Below, one piece after another: positions 18,173 to 25,741 of a stretch of DNA of 64,000 nucleotides. Under the pieces are notes generated by a model, which saw only the letters and a list, made by a program, of their open reading frames with translations, did not search any database and was not told where the DNA came from. Source of the stretch: Haloterrigena sp. H1 (GTDB taxonomy: Archaea; Halobacteriota; Halobacteria; Halobacteriales; Natrialbaceae); NCBI RefSeq assembly GCF_005938085.1, contig NZ_SMZK01000001.1, positions 2,170,001-2,234,000 on the forward strand, in the 5' to 3' direction. Position 1 is the first letter of the stretch. Each line of letters begins with the position of its first letter. A program made the position numbers and the translations under genes.

Positions 18173-19552
18173 ATGAGACTTTTTGGGACTGCAGGAATTC
18201 GCGGTCCGGTCGAGGACGTCACACCCTCGCTCGCGCTCGCTGTCGGACAGGCTGCCGGCGAGCCCAGCGAAACGTTCGTCGTCGGCCGCGACGGTCGAGA
18301 GACGGGACCGGCGCTTGCGGCAGCGATGGAGGCCGGCCTCGAGAGCGCCGGAGCCGACGTCCGCCGACTCGGACAGGTACCGACGCCCGCGCTCGCTTTT
18401 GCCTCGCGTGGCCGACGCGGCGTGATGCTCACCGCCAGTCACAACCCGCCCGCGGACAACGGTATCAAACTCTTCGTCGACGGCGTCGAGTACGACAGCG
18501 ACGCAGAACAAACGGTTGACGACCACGTGGCAAGCGACGACGCTGGACTCGCCCGCTGGGAGAAGTGGGGTGACTCGGAACACCTCGCCATACTCGAGCA
18601 GTATCGCGATGCTGTCGTCAGCTACGTCCGCGAGCGGTTTGGAACCCACTCCAGCGAGGACCAGCCACTCGCGGGGCTTCGGGTCGCCGTCGACTGCGGC
18701 AACGGCGTGGGTGCACTGGCGACGCCACAGGTTCTCGAGCGCCTCGGCGCGACGGTCGTCGCGGTCAACGCGTCCGTCGACGGTCACTTCCCCGGCCGCG
18801 AGAGCAAGCCGACGCCGGAGACGTTGACGGAGTTCAGCGAATTCCTCGCAAACGGTACGTTCGACCTCGGACTGGCCCACGACGGCGACGCCGACCGCCT
18901 CGTCGTTCTCGGCTCCGGCGGCGACGTGATCCACGAGGACACGATTCTCGCCGTGGTCGCGGCCCGCTACACGGCCGACAGCGACGCCGGTGACCCGGTC
19001 GTCGTCACGACACCGAACGCCTCGGCACGGATCGACGAGCGGGTCCGAGCGGCCGGCGGCCGGGTCGAGCGCGTCCACCTAGGGGTCCTCCACGAGGGAA
19101 TCGCCAGAGAACGCGAACAAGGTACCGAAGACACCGAGATCGTCTTCGCCGCCGAGCCCTGGAAACACATCCACACCGCGTTCGGCGGCTGGATCGACGG
19201 CGTCGTGAGCGCTGCCGTCGTCACCGCGCTCGTCGCCGAGGCCGGCGACACGGCAACGCTTCGCGAGCCGGTTACTGAACGTCCCTACCGAAAAGTAAGC
19301 GTCGACTGTCCCGACGCGGCTAAAGCCGACGCGATGGCCACCCTCGAGACGACCCTCCCCGATGCGTTCCCGGGCGCAGCGGTCGACACGGAATACGGTA
19401 TCCGCCTCGAGTTCGAGGACGCCTCGTGGTTGCTCGTCCGACCCAGCGGAACGGAGCCGTACATCCGCCTGTATGCGGAAAGCGAGTCCGTCGACGACCT
19501 CGTCGCCGAAGCGCGGTCGGTCATCGAGACGGCGATCGAGCAGCGGCTGTAG
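18173..19552 (+). CDS. Phosphoglucosamine/phosphoglucomutase-family phosphohexomutase
   Basis: A 459-residue enzyme with all four family loops: the phospho-serine loop TASHNPP (Ser89), the metal loop DGDADR, a sugar-recognition loop reading AAEPWKH where most members have GEXS, and the phosphate-binding loop RPSGTEPYIRLYAES. It interconverts sugar 6- and 1-phosphates, feeding nucleotide-sugar synthesis. It resembles archaeal GlmM-type proteins, but the altered sugar loop means the substrate (glucosamine, glucose or mannose phosphate) is open. The start at 18173 sits just after the paired inverted repeat. The cytidine deaminase gene follows after 43 bp. Confidence 0.88.
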   Translation: MRLFGTAGIRGPVEDVTPSLALAVGQAAGEPSETFVVGRDGRETGPALAAAMEAGLESAGADVRRLGQVPTPALAFASRGRRGVMLTASHNPPADNGIKLFVDGVEYDSDAEQTVDDHVASDDAGLARWEKWGDSEHLAILEQYRDAVVSYVRERFGTHSSEDQPLAGLRVAVDCGNGVGALATPQVLERLGATVVAVNASVDGHFPGRESKPTPETLTEFSEFLANGTFDLGLAHDGDADRLVVLGSGGDVIHEDTILAVVAARYTADSDAGDPVVVTTPNASARIDERVRAAGGRVERVHLGVLHEGIAREREQGTEDTEIVFAAEPWKHIHTAFGGWIDGVVSAAVVTALVAEAGDTATLREPVTERPYRKVSVDCPDAAKADAMATLETTLPDAFPGAAVDTEYGIRLEFEDASWLLVRPSGTEPYIRLYAESESVDDLVAEARSVIETAIEQRL

Positions 19553-19595
19553 GGAGTCGATATCCTTTGGTGGCCACTGGTCGAATCGACCGTCT

Positions 19596-19985
19596 ATGGA
19601 CGAACTGATCGAGGCCGCTCGCGACGTTCAGGACCGCGCGCACGTCCCCTACTCCGAGTATCGAGTTGGTGCTGCCCTCGAGACCGAAGACGGCGAGGTC
19701 TTTGTCGGTTGCAACCTCGAGAACGCCAACTTCAGCAATAGCCTCCACGCCGAGGAGGTCGCGATCGCCGAGGCAGTCAAGAAGGGCCACCGTGAGTTCG
19801 CACGACTCGCGGTGAGCTCGGATCGTCGTGACGGCGTCACCCCCTGTGGGATGTGTCGTCAGACGCTCACCGAGTTCTGTGACGACGATCTCGTAGTGCT
19901 TTGTGACGAAGGCGAGGGCGAAGTGACCGAGTACACGCTCGGCGAATTGCTCCCGAATACGATCACGCAGGAAACACTCGAGTGA
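19596..19985 (+). CDS. cdd: Cytidine deaminase
   Basis: A 129-residue homotetrameric-type cytidine deaminase. The zinc site is seen as SLHAEEVAIAEA (the HAE motif with the proton-shuttling Glu) and TPCGMCRQTLTEF (two Cys ligands). It converts cytidine/deoxycytidine to uridine/deoxyuridine. I placed the start at ATG 19596, since MDELIEAARDVQDRAHVPYS is the normal N-terminus. A uridine phosphorylase-like gene lies downstream, so the two can work in succession in pyrimidine salvage. Confidence 0.94.
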   Translation: MDELIEAARDVQDRAHVPYSEYRVGAALETEDGEVFVGCNLENANFSNSLHAEEVAIAEAVKKGHREFARLAVSSDRRDGVTPCGMCRQTLTEFCDDDLVVLCDEGEGEVTEYTLGELLPNTITQETLE

Positions 19986-20009
19986 CGACAGCTACAGGCG
20001 GAGCAGGCT

Positions 20010-20101
20010 GAGTGCCTCGGGGTCAAGTGGTTCGAGAGAGCGACGCTCTCCCGTCATCGCAGAAGATCTTCGACCTTCCGAACGACCCCGAGGCGATTCA
20101 C
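20010..20101. repeat. Dispersed hairpin, expanded copy
   Basis: GAGTGCCTCGGGG (20010-20022) and GACCCCGAGGCGATTCAC (20084-20101) match the two halves and flanks of the hairpin found at 25184-25221 and 52271-52307. Here about 60 bp, with its own hairpin (GAGAGC-GAC-GCTCTC), separates them. The arms still pair over 11 bp (GCCTCGGGGTC with GACCCCGAGGC). It lies between two convergent genes and may serve as a two-way terminator. Confidence 0.6.
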
Positions 20102-20532
20102 GATATCGTTTCCTCGAGTCTCTCCCGAAGAATCGTCCGGTGGCACCGCTTTCTTTCGGTATTTTCGTAGCAGACCAGCGCTAGCGATTCGCCGGCCGAG
20201 AGCCGTTCCTCGAGGTCCGACAGTGCTGCTTGCGCTTCGGCAGACTCCTCGAGATACTCCCGATACGCCGACTCGAACCCGACCTGGTCCCACGCGGCGT
20301 TGTGCGCGCCTTCCTCACAGAACCCCTGCATCTTCATGTCCTCTTCGGCATCGCGAAACGCCTCGAGTAGGTCCGTTGGCGGCCCGAGCTCGGGCAGGTT
20401 CTCGTCGATGGCCGCGTGAAACCAGCCGGTCGGTCGCCGAACGACGCCGATGCGGGTCGCGTCCGGCGGGAGATCGGCCAAGTCGTGCTGGATTGCGGCG
20501 ACGTACGTGTCTGTGAGTGTCCCCCGTGACAT
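20098..20532 (-). CDS. DUF488-like protein
   Basis: A 144-residue soluble protein. IGVVRRPTGWF near residue 28 and LALVCYENTERKRCHRTIL near residue 115 resemble the two conserved parts of DUF488 proteins, including the Cys...CHR pattern at the end. DUF488 function is not established. The gene is convergent with the cytidine deaminase and divergent from the nucleoside phosphorylase, with only about 60 bp to the latter's start. Confidence 0.7.
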   Translation of the reverse strand: MSRGTLTDTYVAAIQHDLADLPPDATRIGVVRRPTGWFHAAIDENLPELGPPTDLLEAFRDAEEDMKMQGFCEEGAHNAAWDQVGFESAYREYLEESAEAQAALSDLEERLSAGESLALVCYENTERKRCHRTILRERLEETIS

Positions 20533-20591
20533 AGCATGACCCTACTCGTCCTGCAGTTATATACCGCAACACATCGAATCGCCGCTATCCA

Positions 20592-21413
20592 ATGGTTCGC
20601 GATAGCGAAGATCCGAACGCCGACGTCCAGTACCATCTCGAGGTCGGCTCCGACGATGTAGCAGACACCGTCCTGTTGCCAGGCAATCCCGAGCGACTCG
20701 AGACGATCGTCGCGTTCTGGGACGACCACGAAAATCGGGCACACCACCGCGAGTACCGGACAGCGACGGGAACGTACGAGGGAACGCCGATCTCGGTCAC
20801 CTCGACCGGCATCGGTAGTCCGTCGGCTGCGATTGCCGTCGAGGAGTTGGCTCGCGTGGGTGTCGAGACGATGATCCGCGTCGGTTCGTGCGGGGCGATC
20901 CAGCCGGAGATGGCCGTCGGCGATCTGGTGATCACGACCGGCGCAGTTCGGCAAGAAGGAACGAGCGACGAGTACGTCCGCGAGGACTATCCGGCCGCCG
21001 CAGATTACGAAGTCGTTTCCGCGCTCGTCGCCGCCGCCGAACGACTCGACTACGACTACCACACTGGCGTGACGATGAGCGCGGATTCGTTCTACGCCGG
21101 ACAGGGCCGGCCCGGTTTCGATGGCTTCGAGGCCGCCGGCGCTGACGAGTTGGTCGCCGATCTCAAAGCGGCGAACGTCAAAAACATCGAGATGGAGGCG
21201 AGCGCTATTCTCACGCTCGCGAACCTGTATGGCCTTCGTGCAGGCGCGATCTGTACCGTCTACGCCAACCGCGAAACCGGCGAGTTCAGAACCGAGGGAG
21301 AAGCCCGCGCCGCCGAGACTGCGACACTCGCAACCCACCTTCTAGCGAAAATGGACGCCGTTAAACGCGAGGCCGGTGTCGACCACTGGCACGCCGGGCT
21401 CTCGCTCGAGTAG
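20592..21413 (+). CDS. udp: Uridine phosphorylase-type nucleoside phosphorylase
   Basis: A 273-residue member of the PNP/UDP family. VLLPGNPERLE holds the phosphate-binding region, STGIGSPSAAIAVEEL and RVGSCGAIQ form the core, and NIEMEASAILTLANLYGL has the Met-Glu ribose-binding pair. It cleaves nucleosides with phosphate to free base and ribose-1-phosphate. LGAG-type specificity residues are not decisive, but the sequence looks closest to uridine phosphorylases, and a cytidine deaminase nearby would supply uridine. Confidence 0.88.
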   Translation: MVRDSEDPNADVQYHLEVGSDDVADTVLLPGNPERLETIVAFWDDHENRAHHREYRTATGTYEGTPISVTSTGIGSPSAAIAVEELARVGVETMIRVGSCGAIQPEMAVGDLVITTGAVRQEGTSDEYVREDYPAAADYEVVSALVAAAERLDYDYHTGVTMSADSFYAGQGRPGFDGFEAAGADELVADLKAANVKNIEMEASAILTLANLYGLRAGAICTVYANRETGEFRTEGEARAAETATLATHLLAKMDAVKREAGVDHWHAGLSLE

Positions 21414-21432
21414 CTACCGACAAGATCCACTC

Positions 21433-22200
21433 TCAGTCGCGAATGCGGACGATTCCGTCCTCGAAGACCTTCCGGTTCGGAACGATATATTCCTCGGAGT
21501 CGTCTTCGATCTTGGTGACGAACAGATCGACTTCCTGAACGATCCCGCGCTGATCGCCGATCCGAACCCGATCGCCGATCCCGTAAGGCTGGTTGAGCAG
21601 CAGATAGATGCCGGCGGCGCTCGAGACGAGGAAGTCTTTGAACGCGACGGTGCCGACGATGACGACGCCGATGGCGTAGACGGTCAGGAGAATCAGCAAG
21701 GCGAGGACGTGGACGCCGATCTGGCCCAGTGCGATGATGAAGGCGACGTATAGAACGGAGTATTTGACCAGTTTCGGGATGATCGATACTTCAGGGAGCT
21801 TGACGCCTCGTAGATACTCGCTGACGACCAGTTCAGACTTGTCTGCGACGACGAATCCAACGATGAGTACGAGCACGGCGATAAACAGCTGCGGGATGAA
21901 CTCCGTAATCCGGAGCCAGAAGGCGTTTGTATCCAGTAGTCGAGCGATGTGAATCGCGGTCAGCACCGCGATCCCATAGATGAACCAGGAACTCAGCCTG
22001 GCGACGATCTCGACCGTCGAGGTGCCAAGCGACTGGGCGGTTCGCTCGAACGGCGTCCCCTCGACAGCGTCCGGGACGCCCGACGCCGCAAGCAACTCCT
22101 CGTTGAGTCGGCCGACGAAATAGCCGACGATGAGCCCGAGTGCCAGTACTGCCGCCGCGATGACCGCTGGCTCGTTGAGCAACGACTGCCACGCTACCAT
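21433..22200 (-). CDS. MscS-like small-conductance mechanosensitive channel
   Basis: 255 residues from ATG 22198-22200. Four to five hydrophobic helices fill the first two thirds. The pore-lining and beta-domain block follows (AVGTVAFKDFLVSSAAGIYL, then GIGDRVRIGDQRGIVQEVDL and EEYIVPNRKVF), typical of MscS. Such channels open under hypo-osmotic stress. The protein ends early, after the beta domain, so the large C-terminal cage of E. coli MscS is absent. The start is 1 bp from the dacZ stop, so the two are co-transcribed. Confidence 0.88.
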   Translation of the reverse strand: MVAWQSLLNEPAVIAAAVLALGLIVGYFVGRLNEELLAASGVPDAVEGTPFERTAQSLGTSTVEIVARLSSWFIYGIAVLTAIHIARLLDTNAFWLRITEFIPQLFIAVLVLIVGFVVADKSELVVSEYLRGVKLPEVSIIPKLVKYSVLYVAFIIALGQIGVHVLALLILLTVYAIGVVIVGTVAFKDFLVSSAAGIYLLLNQPYGIGDRVRIGDQRGIVQEVDLFVTKIEDDSEEYIVPNRKVFEDGIVRIRD

Positions 22201-22201
22201 A

Positions 22202-23014
22202 TCAGTACGCCTCCGGGTCGACCTCCAGGATGAGTTCACCGCCCTTGAACGCTCGGACGAGTCCGTCGCTCTCCGAGAGGACGATCGCGATCGCGTTCGT
22301 ATCCCGCGTGATCGCGCCGCCGGCCATGTGGCGTGCACCCAGTCCCTTTGGAATGTCGACGCCCTCTGCGGAGGGCTCCAAGTAGCGATACGCCGAGACG
22401 ATCTTGCCCGCATCCGAGATGACGAACGCGCCGTCGAGCCGCGAGAACTCCTTTAACATCACGTTGACGATCGGATCGCCGACGTGCACGTGGGACTTCT
22501 CGAAGGGGTTGTACGACAGCGGTCGGGACTTGTTCATCACCTTGCCCGCATCGCCGACGACGAACAGCGCACCCACGGGTTTGCCCTTCTGCCCCTTCTG
22601 TCCCAGTTCGATCGCCAGCTCGAGGACCGCCTTGACCACCTCCGGTTCGGCGCGAGATTTAGCGAAGAGATCGTAGATCCCCGTGTGGGATTCTGCGTCC
22701 GCCCGGACGCGAGAGATTGTATCGATCCCGTCGCTGAAGGCGCTGGTCGCACAGAGGAGTTCGTCGCCATCCTCAATGACGTCCTGTTCTAACGCCCCCT
22801 CGAGACCGAAGCGGATCCGCTCGGTGATATCCTCGAACTCGAGGGGTAACTCGACGAACGTCTCCGCGCCGACGGCGTTTTCGGTGCCGACGACGATCAC
22901 GTTCAGGTCCTCGACGGCTGCGACCTGTTCGTAGTAGGAGCCACTCGGCGAAAAGAGCGCCACGGCATCCACACTCGCAAAGAGATCCCCGAACACGTCG
23001 TCTAACCCGGCCAT
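22202..23014 (-). CDS. dacZ: Diadenylate cyclase DacZ
   Basis: A 270-residue protein starting MAGLDDVFGDL (ATG at 23014). The C-terminal DAC domain shows the catalytic motifs LDGAFVISDAGKIV (DGA) and LGARHMAGGAITRDT (RH-type), followed by IVLSES. The N-terminal part is the extra archaeal domain of DacZ. It makes cyclic di-AMP from two ATP; in Haloferax volcanii c-di-AMP levels from DacZ are essential and linked to osmotic balance. Operon pairing with a mechanosensitive channel agrees with that role. Confidence 0.92.
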   Translation of the reverse strand: MAGLDDVFGDLFASVDAVALFSPSGSYYEQVAAVEDLNVIVVGTENAVGAETFVELPLEFEDITERIRFGLEGALEQDVIEDGDELLCATSAFSDGIDTISRVRADAESHTGIYDLFAKSRAEPEVVKAVLELAIELGQKGQKGKPVGALFVVGDAGKVMNKSRPLSYNPFEKSHVHVGDPIVNVMLKEFSRLDGAFVISDAGKIVSAYRYLEPSAEGVDIPKGLGARHMAGGAITRDTNAIAIVLSESDGLVRAFKGGELILEVDPEAY

Positions 23015-23187
23015 TGATACTACAACTCGTTGCCGCGTGAATAAGCGTTGTGGGGTGTCGGACACACGTCTTTCGATTATGACGCGCTACGGTCGAATGC
23101 GAGCCGTCTGCCGGAGCACAGTCGGTGATTCGTCGGCCGTGGGTCGCTATCGGACAGTCGGTCTCCGGAAGATGGCTCGAGCAAGTA

Positions 23188-23256
23188 CGCGGGACCGGAT
23201 TCGAACAACGCGAAGACGTGCTCGCTTCGCTGCGCGCGTCTTCTCTCGTTCGAATC
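23188..23256. repeat. Partial duplicate of tRNA-Leu 3' end with inverted T-arm
   Basis: CGCGGGACCGGATTCGAAC at 23188-23206 repeats exactly the acceptor/T-arm end of the tRNA gene (23300-23318), 112 bp away in the same orientation. The copy runs into an inverted repeat, GATTCGAAC...GAAGACG (23198-23218) against CGTCTTC...GTTCGAATC (23237-23256), forming a stem-loop. This may be an integrase attachment-site remnant or a failed tRNA duplication. Confidence 0.75.
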
Positions 23257-23297
23257 GGTCGACGATACTTCTCCTCGCGAAATTGCTCGGAGAAACA

Positions 23298-23382
23298 TGC
23301 GCGGGACCGGATTCGAACCGGCGGACCCCTACGGGACAGCGTCCTAAGCGCTGCGCCGTTGGCCTGGCTTGGCTACCCGCGC
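23298..23382 (-). tRNA. tRNA-Leu (anticodon UAG)
   Basis: Read on the minus strand, GCGCGGG at the 5' end pairs with CCCGCGC at the 3' end, followed by the discriminator A. The anticodon stem-loop CAGCG-CUUAGGA-CGCUG places UAG as the anticodon, at 23344-23346. A long variable arm (UCCCGUAGGGGU) and the T-arm CCGGUUCGAAUCCGG are present. The long variable arm is the class II form expected for leucine. CCA is not encoded. Confidence 0.95.
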
Positions 23383-23428
23383 TCGTCTTCGCCTTTCGCA
23401 GAATCGAGTAAGTACCTGTCGGTCCGCG

Positions 23429-23602
23429 TTAGCAACGGGTCACTGATTCCTCCGGCGACCAGTCCGGTGGCACGATATAGGTCACGTGCTCGGGATCCCG
23501 CAACTGATGCAACTCGGCGGCCTCTTCGGCGAGCGCCCGCTCTCGATAGGGCATCTCGAGACCGCAACCAGTACAAACGAGTTTACAGGTTGGCTCTTTC
23601 AT
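23429..23602 (-). CDS. Small CxxC zinc-finger-like protein
   Basis: A 57-residue protein starting MKEPTCKLVCTGCGLEMPY, with three cysteines close together and one as the last residue (VTRC). PEHVTYIVPPDW lies between. It looks like one of the many short haloarchaeal zinc-binding proteins of unknown function. The ATG at 23602 gives the natural start; longer upstream extensions run into the repeat region and lack family character. The basis is composition and length only. Confidence 0.6.
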   Translation of the reverse strand: MKEPTCKLVCTGCGLEMPYRERALAEEAAELHQLRDPEHVTYIVPPDWSPEESVTRC

Positions 23603-23680
23603 GGGGCGTCGTGGACCGCCACCGACCGCTGGTGTGGGGCGCAGTTCGGCTGGTAACCGGTTTAGTAGTTGTATCCTAGC

Positions 23681-23720
23681 CAACCGCCTCGGGGTCAAGC
23701 CCCGAGGCTTGTCAGTGAAC
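23681..23720 (-). repeat. Dispersed hairpin at the 3' end of tnpB (omegaRNA-like)
   Basis: On the minus strand, directly after the tnpB stop, the sequence reads GTTCACTGACAA, then GCCTCGGGGCTTGACCCCG and AGGCGGTT. The stem is CCTCGGGG/CCCCGAGG. Short structured RNAs made from the 3' end of tnpB guide the nuclease (omegaRNA; sotRNA in Halobacterium). This hairpin is the candidate scaffold or transposon right end. Confidence 0.65.
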
Positions 23721-23727
23721 TCCCGTT

Positions 23728-24999
23728 CTACCCGAGTAACTCGGTAGGCGTGTAGTCGCCGTTCACGTTCAACGCCCCTGACTTGAGGGCTAGCTGACTG
23801 GTAGCCCATCCACCGCGAGACTTCTGCCCGCGATGGATATACCCGCAATACCGATTCGCGATGTTCTTCGCTGCGTTGTAATCCGCGTTCACCTCGTACC
23901 CACACGATTGACACGCGAACTGCTTGTCGTCACGATTGTCCTCGTGGGTAAACCCACAGTGCGAACACCGCTGGCTCGTGTACGCGGGATTCACCGTGTC
24001 CACGAACAACTCCGTGGACTCGATCTTGTACTCCACGAGTTTCATGAACTTCGCATACGCCCACTGCTGGAACTTCGAGCCATTGGCAATATTCTCGCGG
24101 ATATGGTTGAGGTTCTCGAAGATGATGCCGTCCACATTCGCGTCTTGGGCTTCTTCGATAAGGTTGTTCGCACGGTTCTGGAGCCAGTCAAGCGACCAGT
24201 TCGAGAACCGACTGCCGATAGACTGAATCGTGAGGTGAGCCGACCGAGTGCCCACCTGTTGGAGGCGTCCACGCCGTTGTTCGTACTGGTCGCGCTTGTG
24301 GTTGAGGTGGTCTGCGCTCCCGAGGAATGCTCCGGTACTGGTGACGGCGAACGCGCCAGTCACGTTCAAGTCCACGCCGAGAACCACTCCGTTCTCGGGG
24401 GTTTCATCATCGTGACTGGCTTCTTGGCGTTCCGTTCCGTCAACCACGTAGTCCGGGTTTTTCAGCGTGACGTGCAGGTAGAACGTGTCGTCTTGCTCGT
24501 CGTACTGAAGCGTGGCGCTGGAGGCATTCCAGTCGTCTCTCTCGTAGTATCGACCGAACGGCGTACTCTCACGTTCGTCCTCGGGTGGAAGGACGTATTC
24601 GCAGGTGACTCTGCCGTTCGGCGTGGAGAGCGTGGCGTGGTCGTCGTTGAACGTCGCACTCCGCTTGTCGTACACCACGCTCCACGAGTCGAACTCGGGC
24701 TGACTCGTCTTCTCGCCCTGTTTCAGTTTCCCGACGCCACCTGTGACGGCTTCGATGGCGCGTCGGATGCCCTTCTGGACGAGGTTGGCGGTGAGGTCGG
24801 TTTCCTCACGCAGCTCACCGTACAGGGCGTTTTCAGCCTTTGACTTACTGGTGATGCAGTAGTCGTCGTACCGCCATGCCCACTCGCTAGTGCGGTTGGC
24901 ACAGTGCAGAAATTGGGCTTTGGTTTGATGGAGGTCGCCACGACGCTCTTCGGGCACATCGAGTTTGATGGGGACGGTGCGTCGTGGCGCGTCGTCCAT
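23728..24999 (-). CDS. tnpB: TnpB RNA-guided nuclease (IS200/IS605 family), no tnpA nearby
   Basis: A 423-residue TnpB with all parts present. RuvC-I is GVDLNVTGAFAVTS (Asp), RuvC-II is GIIFENLNHIREN (Glu), the zinc finger is RCSHCGF...CQSCGY, and RuvC-III is EVNADYNAAKNIANRY (Asp). I chose the ATG at 24999 (MDDAPRRTVPIKLD); an upstream Met at 25086 adds 29 residues of unlikely sequence. Such proteins are transposon-encoded, guide-RNA-directed DNA nucleases that help the element persist. No tnpA is near, so transposition would need help in trans. Confidence 0.9.
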   Translation of the reverse strand: MDDAPRRTVPIKLDVPEERRGDLHQTKAQFLHCANRTSEWAWRYDDYCITSKSKAENALYGELREETDLTANLVQKGIRRAIEAVTGGVGKLKQGEKTSQPEFDSWSVVYDKRSATFNDDHATLSTPNGRVTCEYVLPPEDERESTPFGRYYERDDWNASSATLQYDEQDDTFYLHVTLKNPDYVVDGTERQEASHDDETPENGVVLGVDLNVTGAFAVTSTGAFLGSADHLNHKRDQYEQRRGRLQQVGTRSAHLTIQSIGSRFSNWSLDWLQNRANNLIEEAQDANVDGIIFENLNHIRENIANGSKFQQWAYAKFMKLVEYKIESTELFVDTVNPAYTSQRCSHCGFTHEDNRDDKQFACQSCGYEVNADYNAAKNIANRYCGYIHRGQKSRGGWATSQLALKSGALNVNGDYTPTELLG

Positions 25000-25102
25000 C
25001 TGTGGTTCACATTCACAGCGGTTACCTAATAAAGATTTACGTATAGGTGGGGAATCGGCCTTGCCATCGAGCGTGGTGAGCTTCATCGAGTGTCGGCTTC
25101 CT

Positions 25103-25123
25103 CCCCGACCTCAAGGGTCGGGG
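25103..25123. repeat. Stem-loop, probable left end of the tnpB element
   Basis: CCCCGACC pairs fully with GGTCGGGG around the loop TCAAG. It is about 100 bp upstream of the tnpB start on the minus strand, where the sub-terminal hairpin that TnpA recognises in this family would be expected. Confidence 0.55.
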
Positions 25124-25183
25124 CATCCGCCTCGTACCGCCTGTGAAATCAGCAGTGAACGGCCGATTTACAAGCGGTATAGG

Positions 25184-25221
25184 AGAATGCCCCGGGGCTT
25201 GACCCCGAGGCGGTTCACTGA
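25184..25221 (+). repeat. Dispersed hairpin, inverted relative to the copy at 23681
   Basis: GAATGCCCCGGGGCTTGACC followed by CCGAGGCGGTTCACTGA. It shares stem, CTTGA loop and the GGCGGTTCACTGA tail with 52271-52307, and lies in opposite orientation to the copy after tnpB, so the gene is bracketed by inverted copies. It may be a solo end left by another element. Confidence 0.65.
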
Positions 25222-25341
25222 GTAATTCGTAGTGAACTGTTGCACGACGTAGTGTCGCATTGGGATGTGACGAACCCGCGTCAGCCGGCGAGTGCGTGGC
25301 TTGGACCACACGTTTATCTCATCCGACCCGATAGGCGACGT

Positions 25342-25650
25342 ATGCACAGCGCGCGAGATCGCATCGAGTACGAACCGTGGCTCGAGGAACTCTCGGAGAT
25401 CGCCGACCGGCTGGAGCTGACGACGGAGGCGCGGTCGTGTGCAGCCGATCTCTTCCTCGCTGACGTCCCTGACTCCGACCGATCGAAGCGAGCGGTGCTG
25501 GCCGCCAGCGTGTACGCCGGCTCGCTCGTCGCCGGTGACGGCCGCACCCAGCGTGCAGTCGCCGACGCTGCGGACGTCTCCCGGCTGTCGATTCAGTCAC
25601 GCTGGAAGGATCTGCTCGAGTCGGCGGGGCTCGAGCCGCCGCGCTGGTAA
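25342..25650 (+). CDS. Single-cyclin-fold TFIIB-like protein
   Basis: A 102-residue protein beginning MHSARDRIEYEPWLEEL. KRAVLAASVYAGSLVAGDGR and TQRAVADAADVSRLSIQSRW resemble one cyclin repeat of TFB (compare AAASVYAAALLTNEKVTQNEVS in the tfb gene of this window). It lacks the zinc ribbon and the second cyclin repeat, so it cannot replace TFB and may act as a regulator or accessory factor. The ATG at 25342 is chosen because family similarity starts there. Confidence 0.7.
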   Translation: MHSARDRIEYEPWLEELSEIADRLELTTEARSCAADLFLADVPDSDRSKRAVLAASVYAGSLVAGDGRTQRAVADAADVSRLSIQSRWKDLLESAGLEPPRW

Positions 25651-25741
25651 GGGTCACGCACGACCGACGCATCTGACGCTGTGAGACAGCGCCGTGACGT
25701 GTATCTCTGCGACGAAACCGTTCCAGCGCCGGAGAGCCACA

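Larger units (their letters stand above)
25000..25341. other. Upstream end of the tnpB element with two hairpins
   Basis: No gene is seen. It holds a perfect stem-loop at 25103-25123 (CCCCGACC-TCAAG-GGTCGGGG), of a kind common at the left end of haloarchaeal IS200/IS605 elements, and a second, dispersed hairpin at 25184-25221 listed separately. The exact element ends could not be fixed. Confidence 0.5.

Noticed and set aside
18134..19078. A 314-codon minus-strand frame under the phosphohexomutase gene
   Set aside because: The plus-strand protein has all family loops over this stretch; the antisense frame has no recognisable domain and is a G+C artefact.
20334..21338. A 334-codon minus-strand frame over the nucleoside phosphorylase
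   Set aside because: It is antisense to the conserved phosphorylase and overlaps the DUF488 gene in another frame; no protein character.
23728..24999. Cas12-type effector of a CRISPR system
   Set aside because: At 423 residues with the compact RuvC and zinc finger order it is TnpB; no repeat-spacer array or cas genes are in the window.
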